This document shows positions 17,576 to 24,812 of a stretch of 64,000 nt of DNA, piece by piece. Source of the stretch: Atopobium deltae (GTDB lineage: Bacteria > Actinomycetota > Coriobacteriia > Coriobacteriales > Atopobiaceae); NCBI RefSeq assembly GCF_001552785.1, contig NZ_KQ959516.1, positions 151,853-215,852 of the forward strand. The letters run 5' to 3'. The position numbers were made by a program, and so were the translations under genes. Each line of letters opens with the position of its first letter. Position 1 is the stretch's first letter. The notes under the pieces were generated by a model. That model saw nothing but the letters and a program-made list of their open reading frames with translations. It ran no database searches and was not told the origin of the DNA.

Positions 17576-18004
17576 CTAGAACAGCGGCAAATCCCCCGTT
17601 AAAGGATCAACCTGTTCTGGAAGCAAGGGCTCCAATGCAAGGCAGGTAAAGGTGGGCTCGCCATGAAATTCGGTAAGCCCTGCGTCACGTACGAGCGCGC
17701 AGACAAAACCCAACTCATTAGCACGCTGTGCAATATCGAGCAACGCTTCTTCGGAATCCACGTATACGCAAATCTTTGCGATACCTGCTTCAAACCATGC
17801 CGATAAGGGCGTGGGCGCTTGGCCTTCATCATCAAGATAGACCCATGAATTATGCGCTACCCGCACCTGATCGAGGCGCCTCTCTTTGGCGAGTGCCATA
17901 AGAATCGCCTCGACACAGGCGTGGCTTGCTTGCGCCGCAATTTTACCTTTGCGCATATGCAGGTCGCGGCGCATGACGATCATTTGTTTTGCTTTGTATG
18001 CCAT
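17576..18004 (-). CDS. Peptidyl-tRNA hydrolase 2 (Pth2 family)
   Basis: A 142-aa protein of the archaeal/eukaryotic-type Pth2 family. The N-terminal KQMIVMRRDLHMRKGKIAAQ then ASHACVEA matches the signature, and RDAGLTEFHGEPTFTCLAL near residues 106-124 carries the conserved Asp and Thr region. It recycles peptidyl-tRNA by a fold unrelated to bacterial Pth. That the genome also encodes a normal Pth (8831-9463) suggests redundancy or a specialised role. ATG 18002-18004 is preceded by a weak AGGAAC. It lies just downstream of ettA on the same strand. Confidence 0.88.
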   Translation of the reverse strand: MAYKAKQMIVMRRDLHMRKGKIAAQASHACVEAILMALAKERRLDQVRVAHNSWVYLDDEGQAPTPLSAWFEAGIAKICVYVDSEEALLDIAQRANELGFVCALVRDAGLTEFHGEPTFTCLALEPLLPEQVDPLTGDLPLF

Positions 18005-18085
18005 GAAGTTCCTTAGTCGCGCGGGTTATTATCTACCGTGCGTCAGTATGTTGCTGCAAAGCGAGCACGCAGTCACAGCAGCCCA

Positions 18086-19765
18086 TTAATCGCGCGTGAG
18101 TTTTCGATGCAAGCAATGTGGGCGTGCCGCCTCCATACCAAGGCGAAGCACGCGATCCTTCTGATAGTCCGCAAAGTTACCCTCAAACCAATGCCAGCGT
18201 GCGGGGTTCTCATCAGTTCCTTCCCAGGCAAGAATGTGCGTGCAAATACGGTCCATAAACCAGCGATCGTGGCTCGTGACTACCGCACAGCCCGCAAATT
18301 CCAACAGCGCTTCTTCAAGACTTGCCAAAGTTTCGGTATCCAAGTCGTTGGTCGGCTCGTCAAGGAGCAAAAGGTTGCCGCCCTGTTTGAGCGTCAAGGC
18401 AAGATTCAAACGATTGCGCTCACCACCCGACAAAACGCCTGCAGGTTTTTGCTGGTCAGTACCCTTAAAACCAAAAGCGCTCACATAGGCTCGGCTCGGA
18501 ATCTCTGTTTTGTCCACGCGAATAATATCATTGCCGCCCGAAACGACTTCCCATACGCTCTTATTCGCATCAAGGCCTTCGCGCTGCTGATCGACATAGG
18601 AAAGCTGCACCGTCTCGCCCAGTTCAAGCGAACCTGCGCTGGGTTTTTCGGCACCCACAATCATCTTGAAGAGCGTCGACTTGCCCACACCGTTGGGGCC
18701 AATCACGCCCACGATGCCATTGCGCGGAAGCATAAAGCTCAAGTTGTCGATAAGAACGCGCTCTCCGTAGGCTTTGCGCAGGTCAGTAACCTCGAGCACC
18801 TTAATGCCCAGGCGCGGACCCACGGGAATATGAATGTCCGTAAAGTCAATATTGGTAGCGCGTGCGGCCTCGGCTTCCATTTTTTCGTATGCAGCAAGAC
18901 GGGCCTTGCTCTTGGCCTGGCGCGCCTTCTGAGACGAACGCACCCAGGCGAGCTCAGACTTCATCTTACGTGCGCGCTTTGCATTTTGCTTTGATTCAAG
19001 TTCCAGACGCTGGGCTTTTGTCTCGAGATAGGTCGAATAGTTGCCCTCGTACGGATACAAGGTACCGCGGTCGACCTCACAGATCCACTGCGCCACGTTG
19101 TTTAAAAAGTAGCGATCGTGCGTCACGGCAAGCACGGCACCAGGGTAATTTTTGAGGAATTGCTCCAACCACAATACGCTCTCGGCGTCGAGATGGTTGG
19201 TGGGCTCGTCGAGTAATAGCAGGTCAGGAGCCTCAAGCAACAGCCTACACAGCGCAACACGGCGGCGCTCACCACCCGAAAGATGCGCGACATTCTCGTC
19301 AGGATCGGGGCACTGCAACGCGTCCATCGCCTGCGACAACTGGCTATCCAGATCCCAGCCATTAGCAGCATCAATTTCGTCTTGCAGCTTGCCCATCTCG
19401 TTCATCAGCGCGTCAAAGTCGGCGTCGGGCTCGGCCATTTCGTTACCTATTTGATTAAAGCGGTCGATCTTATCGAGAAGATCTTTGAAGGCGAGCTCGA
19501 TATTCTCTTTGACTGTTTTTGTGTCGTCGAGCGGTGGCTCTTGCTGCAGCAGACCCACGGTATAGCCTGGCGCGAGGCGCGCTTCTCCGTTGGAAACGTC
19601 CTCCATACCCGCCATGATTTTGAGCAGCGTTGACTTGCCCATGCCATTGGGGCCCACCACACCGATCTTCGCGCCAGGGAAAAATCCCATAGTAACGTCA
19701 TCCAAAATGGTTTTGCCCTCGTAGGCCTTGCGAGCTTTGTACATCTGGTAGATAAACTCTGCCAT
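18086..19765 (-). CDS. ettA: Energy-dependent translational throttle protein EttA (ABC-F)
   Basis: A soluble ABC-F ATPase that binds the ribosomal E site and gates elongation according to ATP level. It has two ABC domains: Walker A GPNGMGKST near residue 40 and GPNGVGKST near 355. The signatures are LSGGERRRVAL and LSGGERNRLNL, and both DEPTNHLD and DEPTNDLD are present. The linker between them is Lys/Arg-rich (ESKQNAKRARKMKSELAWVR). The N-terminus MAEFIYQMYKARKAY and the 559-aa length fit EttA rather than resistance ABC-F proteins. AAGGAGAAGG precedes ATG 19763-19765. Confidence 0.95.
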   Translation of the reverse strand: MAEFIYQMYKARKAYEGKTILDDVTMGFFPGAKIGVVGPNGMGKSTLLKIMAGMEDVSNGEARLAPGYTVGLLQQEPPLDDTKTVKENIELAFKDLLDKIDRFNQIGNEMAEPDADFDALMNEMGKLQDEIDAANGWDLDSQLSQAMDALQCPDPDENVAHLSGGERRRVALCRLLLEAPDLLLLDEPTNHLDAESVLWLEQFLKNYPGAVLAVTHDRYFLNNVAQWICEVDRGTLYPYEGNYSTYLETKAQRLELESKQNAKRARKMKSELAWVRSSQKARQAKSKARLAAYEKMEAEAARATNIDFTDIHIPVGPRLGIKVLEVTDLRKAYGERVLIDNLSFMLPRNGIVGVIGPNGVGKSTLFKMIVGAEKPSAGSLELGETVQLSYVDQQREGLDANKSVWEVVSGGNDIIRVDKTEIPSRAYVSAFGFKGTDQQKPAGVLSGGERNRLNLALTLKQGGNLLLLDEPTNDLDTETLASLEEALLEFAGCAVVTSHDRWFMDRICTHILAWEGTDENPARWHWFEGNFADYQKDRVLRLGMEAARPHCLHRKLTRD

Positions 19766-19878
19766 GCCTTCTCCTTATGATTTGTGTTGTGCTTTGATCA
19801 TACCAGCTTCCTGGGTTTGTATGTAGTCTTGCAACCATGCGGAGTGCAGCTCTGCACTCAAGGTGGAATCAAGACGCG

Positions 19879-19911
19879 AAGCCAGAGCAAGTGCCCTGGC
19901 TTTTAGCTTTT
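19879..19911 (+). terminator. Terminator-like hairpin
   Basis: AAGCCAG (19879-19885), 10-nt loop, CTGGCTT (19896-19902), then TTAGCTTTT on the + strand. The T-rich side is on the + strand, where no intact gene lies immediately upstream. It could also end transcripts of the - strand pseudogene. Confidence 0.35.
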
Positions 19912-19970
19912 ACTGAAGTGTACCTGACCGCTTTACGCGCGATGCCCAGTTGAAATTACGCACGACACGC

Positions 19971-20400
19971 TTAGCGTTTGCATGAACGCAAACGACGCTG
20001 CATACCAAGAAGCAACATCGTCGCTCCAGAAACAAACAGCGTTGCTGTCTGCGGTGCGGCCATCAACGTTGCATCTGACGTTTTGGGAATCGCAGCTTTT
20101 TAGGCTTAGGCCGTGACTGTGGTGACGTCGGAGGAGTCGACGGGAATAACAACCTCGTAGCGAGTAAATTTGTTTTGCAGAGCCTCCTGTTTTACGAGGT
20201 ACTTGTCTTCCAATTTGTGGCTCGTGCCACCAAAGCCCCAAAAGCCTGTACCAGAGACTTTAAGCATAGACCCTTATACGAAGCGCGCGCGATAATCGTG
20301 GCGCGAATTTCGTACGGAGCGGTGGCGGGTGCGGCACTTGTAGGCTGTGCAGGTTGCGTGGGGGTCTGAGCAGGCGCGCGACGCTGCGAGTCACCACGCA
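19971..20400 (-). pseudogene. Decayed LPXTG-type surface protein (several frameshifts)
   Basis: Reading the - strand, successive frames give a Pro/Thr/Ala linker and start of a domain (QTPTQPAQPTSAAPATAPYE, then IRATIIARASYKG). After a shift comes GTGFWGFGGTSHKLEDKYLV then NKFTRYEVVIPVDSSDVTTV up to a stop. After another shift comes a sorting signal IPKTSDATLMAAPQTATLFV, a hydrophobic stretch SGATMLLLG and the basic tail MQRRLRSCKR with TAA at 19971-19973. The order domain, sorting signal, helix, basic tail is that of a cell-wall anchored protein, but no single frame spans it. No signal peptide is found. Confidence 0.72.
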
Positions 20401-20549
20401 ACATGAAGACGGTATACTTTCTTGTATGCACATTACGCCTTACTGACTGCAGCCTACGGTGGCCATGGCCGCGCCCGCGCGGCACCCTCGCGACGGGCGA
20501 AGCGCCTCATCGCGACACCCACTGCAACCATTTTTATTTTGGAGTTGTC

Positions 20550-21149
20550 ATGTTTCCGTTTTTAGCAATTCTCTCGCGCATGAAATACATCGAGCGCTGG
20601 GCCCTTATGCGCAACTCGCGCCCCGAAAACCTTGCCGAACACTCGCTCGAGGTGGCTCTCATCGCACATATGCTCGCAACCATCGCTAATACCCGCTACC
20701 ACAAGACGCTCGACGCCAATCGCGCGGCCATGATCGGGCTTCTCCACGACTCGTCCGAAATTATCACTGGCGACATGCCCACGCCCGTCAAATATGCCAA
20801 CAGCTACATCCAGACCGCCTACAAGGACGTCGAGCATAAAGCCGAGCAATCGCTTGTGAACACGCTGCCCACTGATGTACGCAACGTTTACCAGGACCTT
20901 TATTGCGCGAACCCCAATGATGCCGACGACGTGTATCTGCGCCGCCTCGTAAAGGCTGCCGATAAGATCTCTGCGCTGATCAAATGTATCGACGAGGCGC
21001 AGTCGGGCAATCAAGAATTTATAACTGCCGAGAAGAGCATTCGAGCAAGCGTTGATGAACTTGCGCAAGCGCTCCCCGAGGTGCGCGACTTTGTAGAGAA
21101 ATTTTTGCCCGCCTATGGCTTAACGCTTGACCAGCTCATTCATTCATAA
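20550..21149 (+). CDS. yfbR: 5'-deoxynucleotidase YfbR (HD domain)
   Basis: Dephosphorylates deoxyribonucleoside 5'-monophosphates; a metal-dependent HD hydrolase. Start ATG 20550 is chosen because TGGAG lies 8 nt upstream and the N-terminus then matches the family (199 aa, same as E. coli). The frame remains open upstream to 20403 over the pseudogene leader. Metal ligands are the His in LAEHSLEVALIAH (near residues 33 and 41) and the HD pair in GLLHDSSEIITGDMPTPVKY near residue 68. Three imperfect copies of CATTCATTCATAAG lie at its 3' end (21138-21181), before trmB. Confidence 0.92.
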   Translation: MFPFLAILSRMKYIERWALMRNSRPENLAEHSLEVALIAHMLATIANTRYHKTLDANRAAMIGLLHDSSEIITGDMPTPVKYANSYIQTAYKDVEHKAEQSLVNTLPTDVRNVYQDLYCANPNDADDVYLRRLVKAADKISALIKCIDEAQSGNQEFITAEKSIRASVDELAQALPEVRDFVEKFLPAYGLTLDQLIHS

Positions 21150-21189
21150 GCCCATTCATTTGTAAGTCATTCATTCGTAAGGACTGTTG

Positions 21190-22089
21190 ATGCACGCACT
21201 TCATGCTCGCTTACCGAAAAATTTTGTTTTGGAAGAACGCCTCGAGCGTTTTGGCCATGTGATTGAAGTCGAGCCCACGCGCTTGCGCGGTCAGTGGGTG
21301 ACACTTTGCTATCCCAGCATGGGTGCAGATTCGGGTGCCACAAGCGATCTTAGCAAAACTCGCTTCAGCAAAGTATACCTTGATCTGGGCTGCGGCAAAG
21401 GTGTGTTTACCTGCGAACTTGCTGCACAAAACCCTGATGCTTTATGCATTGGTATGGACAGCGAACCTCTATGCATTGCCTATGCCGCACAACGAGCACA
21501 TGAAGCTCATCTGAATAACGTCATTATTGTACCTGGCAATGCCTCAAAACTTGCGAGCTATTTTGCAGAAGGTGAACTTGAGCGCATCTACCTTAACTTC
21601 CCGACCCCCTTCCCTCGTAAAAAAGAAGCAACCGCTCGCCTGACGCACGCGCTGATGCTTGCAAGCTATACTCGACTTCTGGCCCATACCAGCACATCGT
21701 CAATCCGTTTTAAGACGGACAGTATTCCGCTATATCGTTTTAGCTTGACCCAAATTGAACCCGCTGGTTATGAGCTTTGTTGGAAAAGCGAAGAAGTGCG
21801 AGATGTGCTTCCCGATGAGCCCCAAACGGGATACGAAAAACGCCTACGTGCCAAGGGCGCGCAGATTCATGGATTCGAAATTGTTCCGCGTGACTTACAA
21901 AAAACATGCCCCACGCCAGAAGCGATCACACCAAAAGCAATACAAGAGAAGCTCACCATGTCTATGAGCTTGGTGGATTATTTGCCCGATGATCTCTCTG
22001 AGCTTTCTTACATACCGCATGGCATGGAAGGAACCGTCGTTAACCTGCGCAACCGAAGATTACGCAAGGCCATGGCAAAAAACTGCTAA
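21190..22089 (+). CDS. trmB: tRNA (guanine-N7-)-methyltransferase
   Basis: Methylates G46 of tRNAs using S-adenosylmethionine. The SAM-binding motif is YLDLGCGKGVFTCELAAQNP near residues 60-80. The family motif IYLNFPTPFPRKKEATARL near residues 138-156 replaces the usual FPDPWPKKRH. ATG 21190 is preferred over TTG 21187; AAGGA is 5-9 nt away. At 299 aa it is about 80 residues longer than E. coli TrmB, with extra C-terminal sequence (SLVDYLPDDLSELSYIPHGM). A similar C-terminal part occurs in longer Gram-positive-type members. Confidence 0.85.
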   Translation: MHALHARLPKNFVLEERLERFGHVIEVEPTRLRGQWVTLCYPSMGADSGATSDLSKTRFSKVYLDLGCGKGVFTCELAAQNPDALCIGMDSEPLCIAYAAQRAHEAHLNNVIIVPGNASKLASYFAEGELERIYLNFPTPFPRKKEATARLTHALMLASYTRLLAHTSTSSIRFKTDSIPLYRFSLTQIEPAGYELCWKSEEVRDVLPDEPQTGYEKRLRAKGAQIHGFEIVPRDLQKTCPTPEAITPKAIQEKLTMSMSLVDYLPDDLSELSYIPHGMEGTVVNLRNRRLRKAMAKNC

Positions 22090-22207
22090 AAGTCGTCCTT
22101 AGATCACTTGCAATGAGCGCATCCACTTTTCGAGGGCAGTGTAGTCAAACGCTCTCATACATTTCCCCGATTTCACGCACTCGACATTCGTCCAGTTTAA
22201 AAACTTT

Positions 22208-22235
22208 TCGTCCAATTATAACCTAATTTGGACGA
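22208..22235. other. Inverted repeat TCGTCCAA/TTGGACGA
   Basis: TCGTCCAA (22208-22215) and TTGGACGA (22228-22235) are perfect inverted copies with a 12-nt AT-rich centre. A third TCGTCCA lies near 22189. An outer pair, CGACATT (about 22182) and AATGTCG (about 22243), extends the symmetry. It lies between the convergent trmB and ATPase genes, which suggests a terminator, but there is no T run right after the stem. Confidence 0.5.
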
Positions 22236-22339
22236 TTATGTGAAATGTCGTGCGCCGCAAGTAAAACCACCTACGGACGCACGACGATCTTATCGACACA
22301 CGCACGCTACCCGCGCACGCTGTCACGAGAGCGCACAGC

Positions 22340-24403
22340 CTACGACACACGCAGGGTACGCGAAGCGTTGAGCACGCACAGCACCATCATCCCAACATCA
22401 CCAAACACGGCAAGCCAAATGGGCGCAAGACCAAAGGCTGCAAGAAGCAAAATAAGAAGCTTCACCGCAATAGAAGCCACAATGTTTTGGCGTGCAATGA
22501 GTCGTGTAAAGCGAGATAAGCGTATAGCCTGTGCAATGCCATCGAGCGAGTCATCCATAAGCACAATGTCGGCGGCTTCAATAGCAGCATCAGAGCCCAT
22601 ACCACCCATGGCAATACCAATATCGGCGCGGGCCAAGACGGGGGCATCGTTAATGCCATCGCCCACGAAGGCAAGCGTCCTGTCTGGTTCCCTCTGCTCA
22701 ATAAGCGCTTCGATCGCGGCAACTTTTTGATCAGGCAAAAGGTTCGCACGCACTTCATCGATACCCAGCTGATCGGCAACCTGCCAAGCGATCTCGGTCT
22801 TATCGCCAGAAAGCATGAGCATTTTTGTAATGCCCAGCTCACGCAGATTCTTCAGACTCGCGGCGGCGTTGGGTTTAATCTCGTCCGAAATAACAATGTG
22901 ACCAGCATAGACACCATCGACCGCAATGTGAATCATGGTGCCTGTTAGGATGCAGTCATGCCAGGTGGCGCCCACGTGCTCCATCAGAACGCTGTTGCCC
23001 ACGGCGGCCTGCTGCTCGTTGACCTCGGCGATAATACCTTCGCCCGCATACTCGCGAATGTTCGAAATGTCGCAACTGTCCTTCTCGCCAGGATATGCCT
23101 CACGCAAAGCAGCCGCAATGGGATGCGTCGAATGACGCTCGACATGGGCCGTAAGGTGTAAAAGTTTGTCGGAGTTAAACTCGGACGGATGCACCACGCG
23201 CACCTTAAAGACACCGCGGGTCAGCGTGCCGGTCTTATCGAACACCAGCATGTTAACCTTGGACAAAGCCTCCAAGTAGTTGGAACCTTTGACAAGCACG
23301 CCCTTTTTAGAAGCGGCACCAATGCCACCAAAAAAGGTGAGCGGCACCGAAATAACCAGTGCGCAGGGGCACGAAACGATCAAGAACGTGAGTGCACGAA
23401 TGAGCCACGGTGCAAAATTTTGCACAAAGTTGCCCGATACCAGTGGCGGCACAAAAGCCACAACGAGCGCGGCGCACACCACGATGGGCGTATAAATGCG
23501 CGCAAAGCGCGTGATAAAGCGCTCGCTGGTGGATTTTCCTTTGGAGGCATTCTCGACCAAATCAAGAATGCGCGATGCCGTCGACTCCTTAAAGACTTTA
23601 GTCACGCGCACGCGCAACACGGCGTTCAGGTTGACACAGCCCGATAAGACTGTGTCGCCGAGCGTTGCCGCGCGGGGAACCGACTCCCCCGTCAGCGCAA
23701 CGGTATCGAGGTTCGAGCTTCCTTCGACGATAATACCGTCCAGCGCGATACGCTCACCAGGGCGAACGACCATGATGTCGCCAAGGCGCGCCTCATCAGG
23801 TGTGATGGTTACCACGTCGCCGTCGCGTTCGATATGCGCGATGTCGGGGCGGATATCCACGAGCGCCGTCACCGCATTGCGGCTCTTATCTTGTGCGGCG
23901 GCCTCAAAAATTTCTCCCACTTGGAAGAAGAGCATGACAAAGACGGCCTCGGCAAACTCGGGCTCGCCTCCTGGGATGAATCCTATGCACAACGCTCCGA
24001 TGGTCGCGATGGACATAAGCAGATCCTCGTCAAAGGGATGCCCCTCTTGTATGGAATTAACTGCCGAGAAGAGCACGTCGTAACCTGCTACCAAATACGA
24101 GGGCAAATACAGAAAAAAGATCATGCCCATAGGAAGGGTCACAACATGCGAGATGATAAGTGCCCCCACAAGCAACAGTCCCGCTGCCAGCATGCGGGGA
24201 ACTTTGCTTTGGTCTGCTGCGCGGGTGTGGGCGTGGGTGTGATCGGCCGCGTGCGCCGTCGCAGCAGCGGCGTCGGTTGCATTTCCACATGCGCAGCTGC
24301 AGGTGCAGGTAGCCATATGTTCAGAACTATGGTCAGGAGTGTGATCACAAGCAGCACCAACAGTGCGGTCAAGCGTGTTATCACCAGCGCAAGAGCATGT
24401 CAT
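22340..24403 (-). CDS. Heavy-metal P1B-type ATPase (Zn/Cd-type efflux pump)
   Basis: A 687-aa membrane ATPase exporting soft divalent metals. The N-terminal 68 residues are Cys/His-rich (CTCSCACGN; HAADHTHAHTR) and probably bind metal; no classical HMA domain is seen. Catalytic parts are the actuator LTGESVPR, the metal-site CPC in FLIVSCPCALVISVP, DKTGTLTRG, HP in ERHSTHPIA and VGDGINDAPVLARADIGIAM. A final helix pair follows. CPC with His/Cys-rich N-terminus favours Zn/Cd/Pb over Cu. ATG 24401-24403 has GGAGAG nearby. A SmtB/ArsR-like operator lies in its promoter, but the cognate regulator gene is not in the window. Confidence 0.9.
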   Translation of the reverse strand: MTCSCAGDNTLDRTVGAACDHTPDHSSEHMATCTCSCACGNATDAAAATAHAADHTHAHTRAADQSKVPRMLAAGLLLVGALIISHVVTLPMGMIFFLYLPSYLVAGYDVLFSAVNSIQEGHPFDEDLLMSIATIGALCIGFIPGGEPEFAEAVFVMLFFQVGEIFEAAAQDKSRNAVTALVDIRPDIAHIERDGDVVTITPDEARLGDIMVVRPGERIALDGIIVEGSSNLDTVALTGESVPRAATLGDTVLSGCVNLNAVLRVRVTKVFKESTASRILDLVENASKGKSTSERFITRFARIYTPIVVCAALVVAFVPPLVSGNFVQNFAPWLIRALTFLIVSCPCALVISVPLTFFGGIGAASKKGVLVKGSNYLEALSKVNMLVFDKTGTLTRGVFKVRVVHPSEFNSDKLLHLTAHVERHSTHPIAAALREAYPGEKDSCDISNIREYAGEGIIAEVNEQQAAVGNSVLMEHVGATWHDCILTGTMIHIAVDGVYAGHIVISDEIKPNAAASLKNLRELGITKMLMLSGDKTEIAWQVADQLGIDEVRANLLPDQKVAAIEALIEQREPDRTLAFVGDGINDAPVLARADIGIAMGGMGSDAAIEAADIVLMDDSLDGIAQAIRLSRFTRLIARQNIVASIAVKLLILLLAAFGLAPIWLAVFGDVGMMVLCVLNASRTLRVS

Positions 24404-24439
24404 AAACTCTCCATCCTCTATTTGTTAGATACATTATAT

Positions 24440-24463
24440 ATGAATACTTGCTCATATATTCAT
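24440..24463 (-). promoter_or_regulatory. ArsR/SmtB-type metal-repressor operator
   Basis: ATGAATA (24440-24446) and TATTCAT (24457-24463) form a perfect 7-bp inverted repeat. Within it, read on the - strand, TGAGCAAGTATTCA shows the TGA-N8-TCA core of SmtB/CzrA-type operators. It lies just downstream of the ATPase promoter, the usual repressor position. Confidence 0.65.
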
Positions 24464-24468
24464 TTATT

Positions 24469-24497
24469 ATACTATAGCAATTTCATTTGTGTGTCAA
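24469..24497 (-). promoter_or_regulatory. Sigma-70 promoter of the metal ATPase
   Basis: On the - strand: TTGACA (24492-24497), 17-nt spacer, TAGTAT (24469-24474). An overlapping perfect TATAAT (24466-24471) would need a 20-nt spacer. The operator begins immediately after it. Confidence 0.65.
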
Positions 24498-24560
24498 AAA
24501 CAAATTCTCCTTAATTGTTTGGTCCTGCCCCTCTTGAAGTCACCGACGCACGGTTTGCTT

Positions 24561-24587
24561 GATCTTCTCGACTGAGCGATCTTCTCG
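24561..24587. repeat. Paired 10-mer GATCTTCTCG, 17-bp spacing, non-coding
   Basis: GATCTTCTCG at 24561-24570 and 24578-24587, in the about 290-bp non-coding gap before the DUF3825-like gene. Both are copies of the window-wide CTTCTCG word. A second non-coding pair with the same 17-bp spacing lies at 44461-44484. Nothing else is recognised in 24521-24812 apart from the ribosome-binding site GAGAGG of the next gene. Confidence 0.8.
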
Positions 24588-24812
24588 GTGTGTGTGGACT
24601 GGCGGACGTGAGCTGTGGGCGTGTGCTCGAGATGTATAGATTTTGTTTAATGCATCGTATCGTATTTGCACCAAAAAAAAGCCCCAGAGCGGCGAATTTT
24701 AGAAAAAATTCTGTTAGTGGTGTCATTAGTGGCGTCGTTTGGCAAGTTTGGGCCGCACAAAAACAATTTTCCTTTAAGCTATAAGGGTATAAATATTCGT
24801 GAGAGGTGTCAC

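Larger units (their letters stand above)
19766..20549. other. Non-coding stretch holding hairpins and a pseudogene
   Basis: A 784-bp gap without an intact gene. It contains the hairpin GAGTGCA-GCTC-TGCACTC (19842-19859), the hairpin at 19879-19911, the decayed surface-protein gene at 19971-20400, and a leader for yfbR with TATACT at 20412-20417. Confidence 0.6.
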
